DNA from: Kuschelorhynchus macadamiae
Taxonomy: Eukaryota; Arthropoda; Insecta; Coleoptera; Curculionidae
Assembly: GCA_030620095.1 (NCBI GenBank)
Contig: JAUTXW010002479.1
Coordinates: forward strand, 310,001 to 374,000
DNA: 64,000 nucleotides
Direction: 5' to 3'
Of this stretch, positions 33,800 to 46,600 are shown in pieces. Made by a program: the position numbers and the translations under genes. Position 1 is the first letter of the stretch. Every line of letters begins with the position of its first letter. A model generated the notes under the pieces. The model searched no databases. It saw only the letters and a list, made by a program, of their open reading frames with translations, and was not told where the DNA came from.

Positions 33800-34480
33800 G
33801 TAATACCTGATGGAATGACCCACCTAATATGGAATTTGGAATACCACAAGGCACCGTGCTCGCAACTATTCTGTTCTATATCTATGTACATAGTCTTTTA
33901 AAGTTGCCAATAAGTGGAAATATCAATCTTCGCAGATGATATTGTAATATTGTTTGCTGGTATCTCATGCTGGGAAGTCGAAAATAAAGCCGAAGCGACG
34001 TGGCAAAAATAGAAAGTTGCTTTGATGGAATGTATCTGACAATACATTTTTAAAAGACGTACAGCCGGTTGCAGAAAGCCCGATTAAAGTTTAGAATGTT
34101 TAACCGAATATCATATTTGACAGCGTGTTCCTAGATTTCTGTAAGCAGCTTGCTAAATCCGAAAGCTCGGTTAAACATTCTAAACAGCAATTAAGTTTTG
34201 TGCAATTGGGAGTAAATATTTGGCTTTAATTGTAGTAATGCTCCAAACTATAACAATTTTAATAACAAACATATTCCAAGTCCTAATGTTAACTGATTCG
34301 GTCAAATTTATAATATAGTCAGAAGATCACATTCGATATCTGGGAATTCAAATTGACAGGTACATGAACGAACATATAAAAATATTATCTAAGAAACTAA
34401 GTTCAGCAATTTTTAAATTTAAACAACTTAAAACATACTTGACTGCGACCATTAATATATATTCTCTAATATCTAAAAAA
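33800..34480 (+). pseudogene. Non-LTR RT fragment interrupted by a MITE
   Basis: Reads MEFGIPQGTVLATILFYIYV, the RT motif B block ('GIPQGTVLGPILF.IYINSLL'), LLKLPISGNI, then in a shifted frame ADDIVILFAGIS with the catalytic ADD, followed by ENKAEATWQK and TFLKDVQ. A 150-base inverted-repeat element follows. The frame resumes with SKYLALIVVM, then HIRYLGIQIDRYMNEHIKIL and FKFKQLKTYL, the RT thumb. Fingers and endonuclease are absent. Confidence 0.8.
34062..34209. mobile_element. MITE with terminal inverted repeats inside an RT fragment
   Basis: Left CCGGTTGCAGAAAGCCCGAT and TTAGAATGTTTAACCGA pair with right TCGGTTAAACATTCTAA and TTTTGTGCAATTGG. About 148 bases, no ORF. The RT frame on both sides belongs together, which proves insertion. 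Class of the parent transposon not determined. Confidence 0.7.
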
Positions 34481-34761
34481 TAATTAATTTATCATTGTGT
34501 TAATATTAGAAAATTCTGGAAATTTAAAAATTTTGTTTGTAAATGAAAGAAAGAAAGAAAAAATATATATTTCACCACATTACAAGATATTTGCAGACAG
34601 TTATAGTTTTAAAAAAAATCCTAATATATAAATGTATAAAGTACATCACAATAAAAATTTCAATACATAATACATATAATATTTACTTACAAACATACAA
34701 AATAAAACAAGCTAAAAGCAACATACAAAATAAAACGAATATAAACCTAAAAAAACACTTT
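34481..34761. other. A-rich sequence, nothing recognised
   Basis: Low-complexity AT sequence. It may include the 3' UTR/tail of the minus-strand retrotransposon that ends at its right edge. Confidence 0.4.
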
Positions 34762-36900
34762 TTATTTTAATTTATTTCGGGGCAATTTAATCAAGCAAGC
34801 AGATCTTGTGTTGTGGTTATGCACTTCCGAATGTAAAGTCAGTGAGGTTGAACTAAAATGAATCTCCAACAATAAATTAAAAATGTATATGGAAGGTAAA
34901 AGCATAATTTTAAAGTGTTTAAAGAGAGATTGACAGTGTTCCCCAAATGGAGCGCCTGCCATTATTATCATGGCTCTTTTTTGCAAACGAAACACTCTTA
35001 TTGAATCGACTGCACCACCCCAGAGAACAACACTATAGGTGAGATGACTATGCGACAGGGCAAAGTATACCATTCTTAATACATCTAGATGAACAATATC
35101 TCTCAACTGTCTGAGAACAAACAAAGGCGATGAAATCTTTCTACTTAATACATCTATATGTGCTGACCGGCTTAAAACATCATCTAAAATAATATCCAAT
35201 ATTTTGCAAGTCTTTCCCGAGGTAAGTCTCCTGTTACTACTTACAACAAGAGATTGTGTCTTTGCTTGATTTAATTTTAAGTTGTTTGAACAAAACCTTT
35301 TCTCAGCCCTGACAAGAGAATCATTGGCGAGATCCAAAAGACCCTCAATATTTGAATTCACATTCAAAAAAAATGTGTCATCTGCAAAGAGAACACATTT
35401 AGGAATATTTGACATATGAAAACACAGATTATTTATATAAAAAATAAATAGGACCGGCCCCAATACTGACCCTTGGGGCACACCATGTATTAGTTGTTTA
35501 AATGACGAGACCTTATTATTTGCACCAACACACTGCATCCTTCCAGAAAGTATGTAAAAATATCCAAGGCCACACCCCTAACACCATAATATGTCCATTT
35601 TTCTAGCAGTATGTCATGGGAGACACAGACAAATGCCTTTGTTAGGTCGCACTGTGTGATAATAGAGTGCTTTCTACACTCAAGATCCTCGACAATGCCA
35701 TCCACAAGGCAACAAACCGCCCCAGTTGTTGATCGATCAGATCTAAAACCACGAGGTGTCGAACAGGGAGTGCTCCTCGAGATACTTCACCAGTCTTTCC
35801 TTTAATAACACTTCCATCACCTTAGATGATATCACAACCACGGAAATTGGGCGGTAATGTATGTCGGTCTTCTTAAACAAAGGTGTTATTTTTGAAATCT
35901 TAAAACTACTGGAAAAGACTCCAGTACAAAAGCATTTATTTATTAAAACGGTGAAGGGAGCAATCAAAATATCTAAAGTTTCCACCAACAACCTGCTATT
36001 TAAATTATAGTAATTTGTAGCGTTAGATTGCTTGAGATTTGTAATTGTATTAAAAACTTCGAACTCTGTAGTAGGAAAGAGAAAAAAATTCTGTCAAATC
36101 ACTAATTGTTTATCTAAGAAATCTGATGACTTATGGGGAATGTAAGGTAGTATTTTAATTATGTTTTCTGCAATAGAACTAAAATAATTATTAAAGCTTT
36201 CCACAGAAATGTTGTTAGTTATGGAAATGTCACTCTTTTTTTTATTTCTTTCAAAATTTACTAGCTTCCAACAATCTCTTGATTTATTTCGAGAGTTTAA
36301 TAAAAATGACTCGTAAGCATTTCTTCTCGCTGTTTTAATACGATTGAGATAATCTTTTTTAAGGTTTTTACAAGTTCTCCAAAAGGACGGGTCATATTTA
36401 TAATTGTAAATATCCTTTACCACAGACAAAATGTCATGTTTTCCTCACCTCAGAATTAAACCAGTTTACTGGCGATTTTTTGTCCAAGCACTTTTTTCAG
36501 TGACGATTATCTTTGCACAAGAAACGTAGCCCCATATTCCACATCGAGGTCAGTGCTGTCAAACGTACTCCAGTTTACATCACCCAATCTGAGTTTTAAA
36601 TTATGAATTTTGTATTAATTGTAGTGTTGTTTCCTGGCTCATGTTTAATCAGAATATACCCAAATGATCCGAGAGGCAGGGACCGTGGACACCTGAACTG
36701 CAGTTGTCAGTTTCAATATTTGTAATAATATTGTCAATACAGGTGGCCACCGATGTAATACGTGTATAATCAGAAATACATACTTTCAAACCAAAAGAAT
36801 CAAGCATATTTGTAAGCTCGGCAAGTACTGGAGATGCATAATTAAAATCAAAATTAAAATCACCCAAAACTATTATTTTTGAGTTATTCCTTTTTATCAA
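34762..36900 (-). pseudogene. Jockey-like non-LTR retrotransposon ORF2 (element A)
   Basis: Read from right to left on the minus strand: endonuclease end with KIIVLGDFNFDFN (GDFN) and CLSDHLGIF (SDH catalytic His); linker SFWRTCKNLKKDYLNRIK; fingers ISKITPLFKK and HYRPISVVV; palm QCDLTKAFVCVSHDILLEK; then a 258-codon frame with HGVPQGSVLGPVLFIFYINN, LFADDTFFL, thumb words LSHSHLTYSVVLWGG and VFRLQKRAMIIMAG, and a C-terminal HNHNTR. Normal motif order, broken by about four frameshifts or stops. The 5' half of the endonuclease is cut off where element B begins. Confidence 0.9.
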
Positions 36901-38960
<2,060 letters not shown>

Positions 38961-39750
38961 TACCTACCTTGTTTCCTAGACACTATATATTAACGTGAAA
39001 CACATTAAGCGTATTTGTTGTATCGGTTAAAAGTTCAGCAATACGTGGCTCAATACTTCTGGCTTTAGTTAAGTGCCGACTCATAAGCAGGCTTTTCTAT
39101 TTTATAAAAAGATTTTGATTTCTTTAATATTTTACACAAACCCAATTAAGCTAATTCCAAAAGTTTCATAAAATCGAAACTTTAAATTGTTCTTTCGGGT
39201 TGTCCAACTAATAAAACTTTCTTAACAACCTAATTCTTATAGATTACTATGAAGGAAACGAATTTTTAAGTTTCATTATTTTTCCTAAGGGATACGAAGC
39301 CAGATTGCCACTTAGTTGGCAAAGGTTTGGGCTTACCGGCTAAAAAGTTTAAATGAAAATTCGTTCAAATTTTGAGATCGTTGTTAGGTTCCAAACCAAC
39401 GCGTACTTGCTATATATAATGTAGTTAAGCCGCAAGTATTTCAAAAGGTTTTATTAATATTTTTATAGTAAATTGAGTCAAATTTAAAGTTAATGATATA
39501 GTTATGTTTTTAACAGTTCCATTATTTGAGTATCATAAGACCTAAACAAACTTAAAACAAAACTGTAAAAAAATTACCTTTGTACATCCATATATTAGAG
39601 TTATCAGACCAACATAGTTGTTACCAAAATACCACAAACAAGACCCTTATTAATTTATTTGCAATTAGCAAGTACTTTTATTGTTCAACTGTTATAATAT
39701 AACTTTAAAATTATAATAAGATTATATTAAAAAATCGGTAAATTTTCTTT
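38961..39750. other. No gene recognised
   Basis: AT-rich; no ORF or repeat partner recognised. Confidence 0.4.
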
Positions 39751-39751
39751 A

Positions 39752-39862
39752 CTCTGAAATTCATTCGTTATGATTTTTTCCATTTGTTAGGAATAGTTAC
39801 AGCCCGACACAATTTAATTGAGGACATAGTCACAGTACATATGTTCAAACATTTTTATTGGA
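39752..39862 (-). repeat. Rep-1 copy 4, part left of PLE-B
   Basis: CATTCGTTATGATTTTTTCC and GTTAGGAATAGTTACAGC are the reverse of the Rep-1 end as in copy 1. It ends in ATTTTTATTGGA, which is repeated at the right side of PLE-B, where Rep-1 resumes. Confidence 0.7.
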
Positions 39863-40757
39863 GACCTAACACTGGAACCTGTGGTGGAAGATGGATCAAA
39901 ATACAAGAATTCTGACCATACTACACCACAACTTGTTACGTTCTCGACGCGAGTTTCGTTAACCAAGTTAGCATCATCAGCAGATGATATAAACTAAAGT
40001 AACTTATCCTAACCGAGACTAGTCTCTGGGCTTGTCCCCCCCATCTCCTACTACTACTACTACTCCTTGTGTCGACGGCAATGAGATGGATTGGATGTTA
40101 TATTCCTATCAGTATTAGTAAATTTTCTATAAATATCAAATTCTAATTTATCGTTATTTCTAATTTTCCTTTTCGTACGTAAAATTAATGGAAGGATATT
40201 TATTGTTTAATGTTTCTAAGAAAGTGTCAAAATTTTCTGTTTTAGTATCAAAAATAGCAAATAAATCGTCTACGTATCTATACCACTCCCTTGGGAAATA
40301 CTTGAGTTCTTTTTTGAATTGGGTTTCTAATCTACCTACAAACAAATTTTGCAAGGAACGGAGATAAGCAATTGCCCAACGCAGTTCCCTTAAGTTGTTT
40401 ATAATATTTATTGTTGAATTGAAAAAAAATTTGATTCATACATGATTTTGTGAGAAGCAAATATTCATCAATAATTTCTTTCTTGATATTATTGATTTGA
40501 AGTAGTTCCTTTAGGTACTCTAAAGCTAGTGGTATGGGTACACTAAGAAACAAAGAGCTTACATCCCAATTTTATCTAAGAATTCGAGTTAGTAACCTCA
40601 AAGTTATCGTACGAGATATTTAATTTGATGAATTCTTCTACTAACCATTTTGAAATATTGTACGTTGGTGATCCAACAGCGGAAACAATATGTCTCATGG
40701 ACTTCCCAGGTTTATGGATTTTGGTAAGGCAATACAGTTTAGATAACTGTGGGTTGT
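39863..40757 (-). pseudogene. PLE-B inverted 5'-truncated copy: 3' pseudo-LTR and RT
   Basis: On the minus strand, right to left: SKLYCLTKIHKPGKSMRH (RT fingers), NNIKKEIIDEYLLL, QLKGTALGNCLSPFLA (palm motif B) and REWYRYVDDLFAIFDT with an intact YVDD, then PSINFTYEKEN. After the RT comes the left 50 bases of the same SINE found in the plus copy, then the pseudo-LTR with a hammerhead motif. GIY-YIG is deleted by a join through a short AGACT match. The 5' side is cut off and abuts the plus copy's pseudo-LTR. Confidence 0.9.
39943..39983 (-). ncRNA. Hammerhead ribozyme motif, PLE-B, intact core
   Basis: On the minus strand: CTG (stem I), CTGATGA, stem-loop II (TGCTAAC-TTG-GTTAAC), GAAAC, loop TCGC, GTC, GAG. 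All conserved core bases are present, and stem III is the two-pair AC/GT with a four-base loop, the minimal form described in PLE hammerheads. Defects: one mismatch in stem II and a G-G at the inner pair of stem I. Confidence 0.75.
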
Positions 40758-40895
40758 AACCGCCGAAATCTGCGGATGATGCTAACTTGATTAGCTAAAC
40801 GCGCGTCCAGAACGTAACAAGCTGAAGTGTAGTGTGGTTAGAACTCTTGTATTTTGATCTATCTTCCACCACAGGTTACAGTGTTAGGACTTAAA
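40758..40895 (+). mobile_element. PLE-B main copy: 5' pseudo-LTR and leader
   Basis: Begins at the junction with the inverted copy and holds the hammerhead remnant, GTAGTGTGGTTAGAACTC, TGTATTTTGATCTATCTTCC and the leader to the ORF start. The same words occur at the 3' end of the main copy and, inverted, at the far left. Confidence 0.8.
40770..40810 (+). ncRNA. Hammerhead ribozyme motif, PLE-B 5' pseudo-LTR, two core changes
   Basis: CTG, CGGATGA (U4 of the core changed), a perfect stem II GCTAA/TTAGC, TAAAC (G12 changed), loop GCGC, GTC and CAG. Stem I CTG/CAG pairs fully and stem III is AC/GT. Two core substitutions should abolish cleavage. Confidence 0.7.
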
Positions 40896-41936
40896 ATGGC
40901 TTCACGGTCAACGGAACAAAACCTTTATTGTAAGTACTGTACTAGGATTAGGTTAATAGCAGCAGATATTTGGTTTCTAAAATCATGCAAGTCATTTTCA
41001 GTTATCCCTAAATTCATTTCAGTCAAGATCTCTAACCAATCACCCGTTACTGGGAAGATTGAATCTTTTGCCAAACAAAAGTGGCTAGATATAGAAATCA
41101 AAAATCTGTATAGCAAACGAAGTATGCTTGAAATTGAAGCATACGGATTATTAAAAAAACTCACTTATAAACTTAGTAATTTAGAATTTGCACAATGGTT
41201 AGATTTTCGAAGAAAAATGTTCGTAGTTATCGATGCCAAGTTTTTGAAGAAAATGTGTTCACTTAAAAACAAACTGAGAAAGTTGAAACCACAAAAACAA
41301 ATTTCTTCGGAAGTCGAGAACATTGTACAAAACCTTTCTTCTCATTCCTTTGATAATAGAGAAATCGCCCTTTTGAATAAAGGTTTGAATTTTGCAGAGC
41401 CTCCAGTAAAAAATAGTTTACGGACTATTATAGCGAATATCGAAAGTTCCGTTCAATACGTGCCAGAGTCAACTAAGGGATTCATTAGAGAGGCTTGCAG
41501 AAATAAAATCTCAAAAAACATTGTTAACAAGAAGTCAAAATATGTTTCTCGTAAAAATACTGAAGTTATCCAGGGACTGAAGAAAAAAGAATGTTTTTAT
41601 TTAAAAGCTGACAAAGGAAATAAGGTTGTTATACTAGACAAAACAGATTATATTGAAAGAATAGAAAATTTGATTCAAACTGGTGCTTACGATTTAATTG
41701 AGAAAACGTTATCAAAAATGATAACAGAAGTAAAAAATACCTTAAAACAGTGTAAAAACTTTCTGTCCGATAAACTAAAATTTAAACTAAGACATAGTAA
41801 CTCACAGTTATCTAAACTGTATTGCAATATTTCAAAATGGTTAGGAGAAGAATTCAGCAAATTAAATAACTCGTACGATAACTTTGAGGTTACTAACTTG
41901 TTAGAATTCTTAAATAAAATTGAGGTGAAATTTTAA
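40896..41936 (+). pseudogene. PLE-B main copy: N-terminal domain and start of RT
   Basis: A 346-codon open frame from MASRSTEQ, chosen as start because the upstream ATG lies in the pseudo-LTR. It is Lys-rich and holds the conserved PLE block NREIALLNKGLNFA ('E..LL.KGLNF'), then CFYLKADKGNKVVILDK and RIENLIQTGAYDLI. It then reads KLYC directly followed by NISKWLGEEF; compared with the inverted copy, 23 residues of RT fingers are deleted in frame. The frame stops at FLNKIEVKF after a frameshift. Longest clean PLE frame in the window. Family role: reverse transcriptase of a Penelope-like retroelement. Confidence 0.85.
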
Positions 41937-42446
41937 TGTCTTTTGATGTAAGCTATTTGTTTCCTCGTGCTACCACTAACTTTAGAGTACCTAAAAAAAC
42001 TACTTCAAATCAATAATATCAAGAAAGAAATTATTGATGAATATTTGCTTCTCATAAAATTATGTATGAATCAAAATGTTTTTCAGTTCGACAATAAATA
42101 TTACAAACGACTTGAGGGAACTGCGATGGGCAATTGCTTATCTCCGTTCCTTGCAAATTTGTATATGGGTAGATTAGAAACCCAATTCAAAAAAAAACTC
42201 AAGTATTTACCAAGGGTGTGGTATAGATAAGTAGACGATATATTTGCTATTTTTTCACACACTTTCTTAGAAATATTAAACAATAAATATCCTTCCATTA
42301 ATTTTATGTACGAAAAGGAGAACAATGGGCAATTACCTTTTCTTGGCACGTTAGTTATTAGAAATAACGATAAATTAGAATTTGATATTTGTAGGAAATT
42401 TACTAATACTGATAGGTATATAACATCCGATCCATTTCATTGCCAT
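41937..42446 (+). pseudogene. PLE-B main copy: RT palm
   Basis: Continues in other frames: LTLEYLKKLLQINNIKKE, RLEGTAMGNCLSPFLANL and YMGRLETQFKKK, then WYR followed by a stop and VDDIFAIF, so the catalytic Tyr codon region is broken although both Asp remain. Then NNKYPSINF, GQLPFLGTLV and RKFTNTDRYITSD. The frame runs to HCHRHK, where a SINE interrupts the element; the reading resumes at 43018 with MAAFNFLTHRL. Confidence 0.9.
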
Positions 42447-43006
42447 CGACACAAGTAGTAGTAGTAAAAGATGGGGGGGACAAGCCCAGAGACTAGTCCT
42501 AAAAGGCCCTTTTCCCTAACCCCGCAGGATGCACTTTTTTATTTAGACAACATATAATGAAGGGCGTCTTGGCTACACCTGTGTGGTGATCAAGCCTTAA
42601 CTGCCCGATGAAGGGCGCGCGGAAAGGAAAGGGGACCAGAATCGCCCTTCTAAGATGGGGGAAGGAATTTTAACGTCTGGGGAATGTCAGCCAGACGGGC
42701 CCTACAGTTTATCGAGGAGTCCGAACCGCGGCCATCCACTCCACCTGAGAGGGTATGTGATGGCGGGGAGTGTGAAATTACTCCCAAACTACCACGGGAA
42801 CATCCGGTTCCCCCCGCCTGGTTACCGGCGTGAATGGCAGCGTGGAAAGTGAAATTCATTTTACACTCTTCCCTGTTGGATTTTTAACCACTAATATTGG
42901 CTGTAGACTTGAAAAGTGGTGCACCCACCTAGGATTCGAACCTAGGCACCCAGACCAACTCCGGTGTAAACCCAAAGCTTTACGCTTTCGGCCACCGGCT
43001 GGCGCC
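42447..43006 (-). mobile_element. tRNA-derived SINE inserted in PLE-B
   Basis: Minus-strand head near 43006 with TGGCCGAAAGCG (A-box-like) and GGTTCGAATCCTAGGTGGGT (B box), as in a type II tRNA with a long variable region. A GC-rich body of about 450 bases follows, ending in a (TAC)n tail. The flanks GCCATCGACACA and GCCGTCGACACA form a target duplication of about 12 bases, and PLE-B coding sequence is continuous across the insertion. The short open frames inside are not genes. SINEs of this type are copied by partner LINEs and transcribed by RNA polymerase III. Confidence 0.85.
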
Positions 43007-43683
43007 GTCGACACAGAATGGCAGCGTTTAATTTCTTAACTCACAGGTTAGTCAATTTTCCGTTAAATAAAGAACATTTTAACAATGAAATGAATCGGAT
43101 TAAAAATATGGCTAAATGTAATGGATATAATGGTAATTTTGTACATAAATTAATAAATATATATAAGCATAACAAAATGTTAAAAGATGCCACTACTCTT
43201 CAAGCACCTGAGGCTCCCAATAACTTCATAGTAGTCCCATATGATCCCAGATATACAAGAGGTCTAGAAAAAGTATTTTAAAACGTAGGTTTTAGGGTAG
43301 CCTACAAAACGGAGAACAGTTTAAAAAAATCTCCTTGAAAACCCTAAAGACAAAGTCGACTTGAAGGACAGGAGTGGCATCTATGAAATTAGCTGTAATA
43401 ACTGCGATCTAAAATATGTTAGGCAAACTTAACACTCCATAAACATTCGTTTTAAAGAACACGTGGCACATTTAAGATACGGAAGAACAGAAAAGTCAAA
43501 CGTTGCCCAACATGCTTTTGAAAACAATCACCAAATAGGAATAAATTATCTTAAGTTGATTAAAAATGTATCTAATAATAGATTATTGGATGCATTTGAG
43601 AGTACAGAAATAGTTAAATGTGGTAAGAAAGCACTAAATAAAGACAAAGGGCCTATTCCCTATAGTCTTCTCTATTATTAACT
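43007..43683 (+). pseudogene. PLE-B main copy: linker and GIY-YIG endonuclease
   Basis: Frame 43018-43281 reads MAAFNFLTHRLVNFPLNKE, then NFIVVPYDPRYTRGLEKVF. After a frameshift the GIY-YIG domain follows: RSGIYEISCNNCDLKYVRQT (GIY kept, YIG changed to YVR), a stop, then FKEHVAHLRYG and AQHAFENNHQIG, and LLDAFESTEIVK with the metal-binding Glu. It ends at GPIPYSLLYY. The nuclease would nick DNA to start target-primed reverse transcription. Broken by one frameshift, one stop and the Gly-to-Arg change. Confidence 0.9.
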
Positions 43684-43850
43684 TGACAACGGTACAGTCG
43701 GGTGCAACCAAGTGTGACCACGTTTACCTATAAATAGTCTCGGTTAAGATAAGTTACTTTAGTTTATATCATCTGCTGATGATGCTAACTTGATTAGCGT
43801 CCAGAACGTAACAAGTTGTGGTGTAGTGTGGTTAGAACTCTGGTATTTTG
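43684..43850 (+). mobile_element. PLE-B main copy: 3' pseudo-LTR
   Basis: ACCTATAAATAGTCTCGG (TATA-like), AGTTACTTTAGTTTATATC, hammerhead remnant, then GTGTAGTGTGGTTAGAACTC. It ends at GTATTTTG, where the target duplication begins. Confidence 0.85.
43773..43804 (+). ncRNA. Hammerhead remnant lacking the GAAAC strand
   Basis: CTG, CTGATGA, stem II GCTAA/TTAGC, then directly GTC and CAG. A deletion of about ten bases removed GAAAC and the stem III loop, so it cannot cleave. Confidence 0.7.
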
Positions 43851-43915
43851 ATTTTTATTGGAAGCCATTTTGTTCCACCATATTGGATTCCTAGCAATAT
43901 TTTACTACTTTCTTT
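43851..43915 (-). repeat. Rep-1 copy 4, part right of PLE-B
   Basis: ATTTTTATTGGAAGCCATTT and GTTCCACCATATTGGATTCC are Rep-1 words in reverse. The first 12 bases repeat those left of PLE-B. Confidence 0.75.
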
Positions 43916-44909
43916 CTTTTAAACAAAAAAATTTCATGATTCTTCTGGTCTTTAAAAAGTTATTAGAACCTTAAAAATATAAAGTTCCTTTTGTTACATC
44001 ATGTATTTTCCACATTTTAAAATATTACAGTACGTGATTATACATCGCCTACTAAAAAACTAAGTAGTCAATTTTTTAGCAATTTATGCATATTTTTGAA
44101 GGAAAAACTTTTTCATTTTGCTACCTCTGGCAAATATGTATTTTTGTTTTAAATTTCGTATCAACTTTATGATTTGAAAACTTTAAAGTTCTATTCAAGC
44201 GATATTTCATAAATGTATTGAAGGAACTATCCACGGCTATATCATGCTTATTTGGGAGATATACAAAGTAAAGTTTTTGGGAAACTAAATTAATTCCATA
44301 CTTCCAAGTTGGAAATAAATTGCTACAGTTTACTTAGAATAAGAGCAAACTTCCGATGCATATTAATTTCGCAGAATTTGCTGGTTGGAATTATTTCTAT
44401 TAAAATAACAAACTATATTAACCTATTTAACTATTTATCATTGTGTACAAAGCTGAATTATTTCAAGCATAATATTCTCAATTATTATTCTATTGTTCGA
44501 AAATAATAGTTATTCATTTGGAGTTTATTGATTTCAATTTGAGTGTATTATAAAACTTATTGTGTTTATAATACGTACCTTATTCCCTCAGTACTGTAAA
44601 ATAAGGTTTGATATCTGAAAGCATTTTTTAAAATCATTCAAATCCGGTAAATATATTTAGTATTATACTATAAACATTTCGTTTTCTTAAGAATTACCGG
44701 CTATATATCAAAACTTGGTAAAATATACGGCGAAAATAAAAACTAGGCTTTCACCACGGGAGACGTCGCGACGCTAATAGAAGACAAAACAATTGAAAGA
44801 ACAGATTTCAGATTTGAAGAGTAGGTGTATTTCTAAGACATTTTTGTTGTTCTATGCATTAATTTGATTACAGTACTAGTTACTGAAATATACAGGGGGA
44901 TTCACTTAA
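43916..44909. other. No gene recognised
   Basis: AT-rich. A short GC-richer patch near 44750-44785 (GGGAGACGTCGCGACGCTAA) resembles one near 26750. No gene. Confidence 0.4.
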
Positions 44910-44918
44910 ATATATATG

Positions 44919-44963
<45 letters not shown>

Positions 44964-44965
44964 TG

Positions 44966-45022
<57 letters not shown>

Positions 45023-45037
45023 ATATATATGTTTTGG

Positions 45038-45101
<64 letters not shown>
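44910..45101. repeat. Compound (TA)n tract
   Basis: Several TA blocks separated by TGTT, TTTT and GTTTTGG words. Tyr-Ile frames across it are artefacts. Confidence 0.95.
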
Positions 45102-45102
<1 letters not shown>

Positions 45103-45185
45103 CCGTAAAATTACTGTAATTTTAGTAAAATTCAACAGGTCTTATTGGGCAAAAAATGTGAGCAGTTTAATCAAATTAAATTATA

Positions 45186-45301
<116 letters not shown>

Positions 45302-45383
45302 CTCTTGTTGAACCTTAAAATTTATACATCTCAAGTACTTTCTTGGGATTAAGTCCATGGATTGAAACAAAAAAACTTTAATT

Positions 45384-45406
45384 GACGTTTCGACTGACCA
45401 TTTCAG
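45384..45406 (-). ncRNA. Hammerhead-like remnant, PLE-C
   Basis: On the minus strand CTGAAAT, short stem, GAAAC and GTC. The core G8 and A9 do not match; weak. Confidence 0.25.
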
Positions 45407-45569
45407 GCTTTTTCAAAATATGTATTTCTGTACATCTAAAAATTAAATATAGAAAGTCTATATACACAAGTTAAAAAATAAAAACAATTAGGTATAACGG
45501 CATGCATTAAAGATTATTAAGAACAATAAGTTAAAATAGTATAGCACATACCTTGAGAAAGATGTTATT

Positions 45570-45574
<5 letters not shown>

Positions 45575-45615
<41 letters not shown>
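45575..45615. repeat. (TA)n microsatellite in the PLE-C 3' region
   Basis: Forty-one bases of TA between the GIY-YIG frame and the element's 3' end. Confidence 0.9.
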
Positions 45616-45619
<4 letters not shown>

Positions 45620-46600
45620 TATTTTTTTGATTATATTTACATTGTTGAAACTATTGGTGGATACGTGTTGTTTTAAAAGTATTTGTGTGAGTCTGACAGT
45701 ATACAGTACGTATTTATGATTGGTGGAAATAGTTTATAATAATTGAATTAAATTAGGCTGTGATATATTTGGCTGAGATTCTCAATGTGTTTGCGATCGT
45801 TTTCTGTTTGTTTTTCTTTGTTTATCTCGACCATTTCTTTGAATGTTAGTTTTTGGTAATGTTGTTCTTTTGATAAGACCGCTGTACCCGAAAAATCAAA
45901 TTCATGTTCCATATCTCTTTCGTGTTTATGTAGTGCTGGGGAAGCATTTTTTGTATACTTATGCCCATTTAGTCTATTTGATAGGTATTGTGTGGTCATG
46001 CCTATATATTTTTTGGGGCAGTTTAGGCAGGGAATGCTGTAAACTACGTTTGATTGATTTTTAATTGGTGTTTGACTTTTTAGTGTTGTATATAGAGATT
46101 TAAGGGTATTGTTAGATTTGTGGCATACAGTTATGTCGTGTTTACCGAGACTGTGTTTAATCTTTTCAGAAAGGCCTTCAGTGTATGGCAAAGATATGTA
46201 TATAGTGGTTTTATTGTTGTCGCGATTATTTACAGTACGTTTTGTGCTATTGTATAATTTATGGGCTCATCGTTTTATAAGTCGTTCGATGGCTTTTAAT
46301 GGGAAATGATTTTTTAAGAGAGTGTTTTTAACTTTATTTAAAATGTCAACTCGGTATATAGGTGATGTTAGTGTTAGTGCACGATCAACTAATCCTATCA
46401 TCACGGAGTTTTTTTGACATTTTGGGTGACTGGAATTATAATTAAGGTAGCGAGAGGACCAGGTTTTTTTGGTGTACCACTTAGTTTTAATGCCATTTGT
46501 TTTGTGGTCTCTTTCTAATGTTCAATCCAAAAATTTTATAGCGCCATCATTTTCTATTTCGGAAGTAAACTGCAATTTTGGATGAAATTTTTTATTTACG

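Noticed and set aside
42900..43010. tRNA gene on the minus strand
   Set aside because: A- and B-box-like words are present, but they form the head of a 560-bp SINE with a simple-repeat tail and target duplication, not a free-standing tRNA.
42650..43039. Short GC-rich coding frames
   Set aside because: All lie within the SINE and arise from its GC content; no domain.
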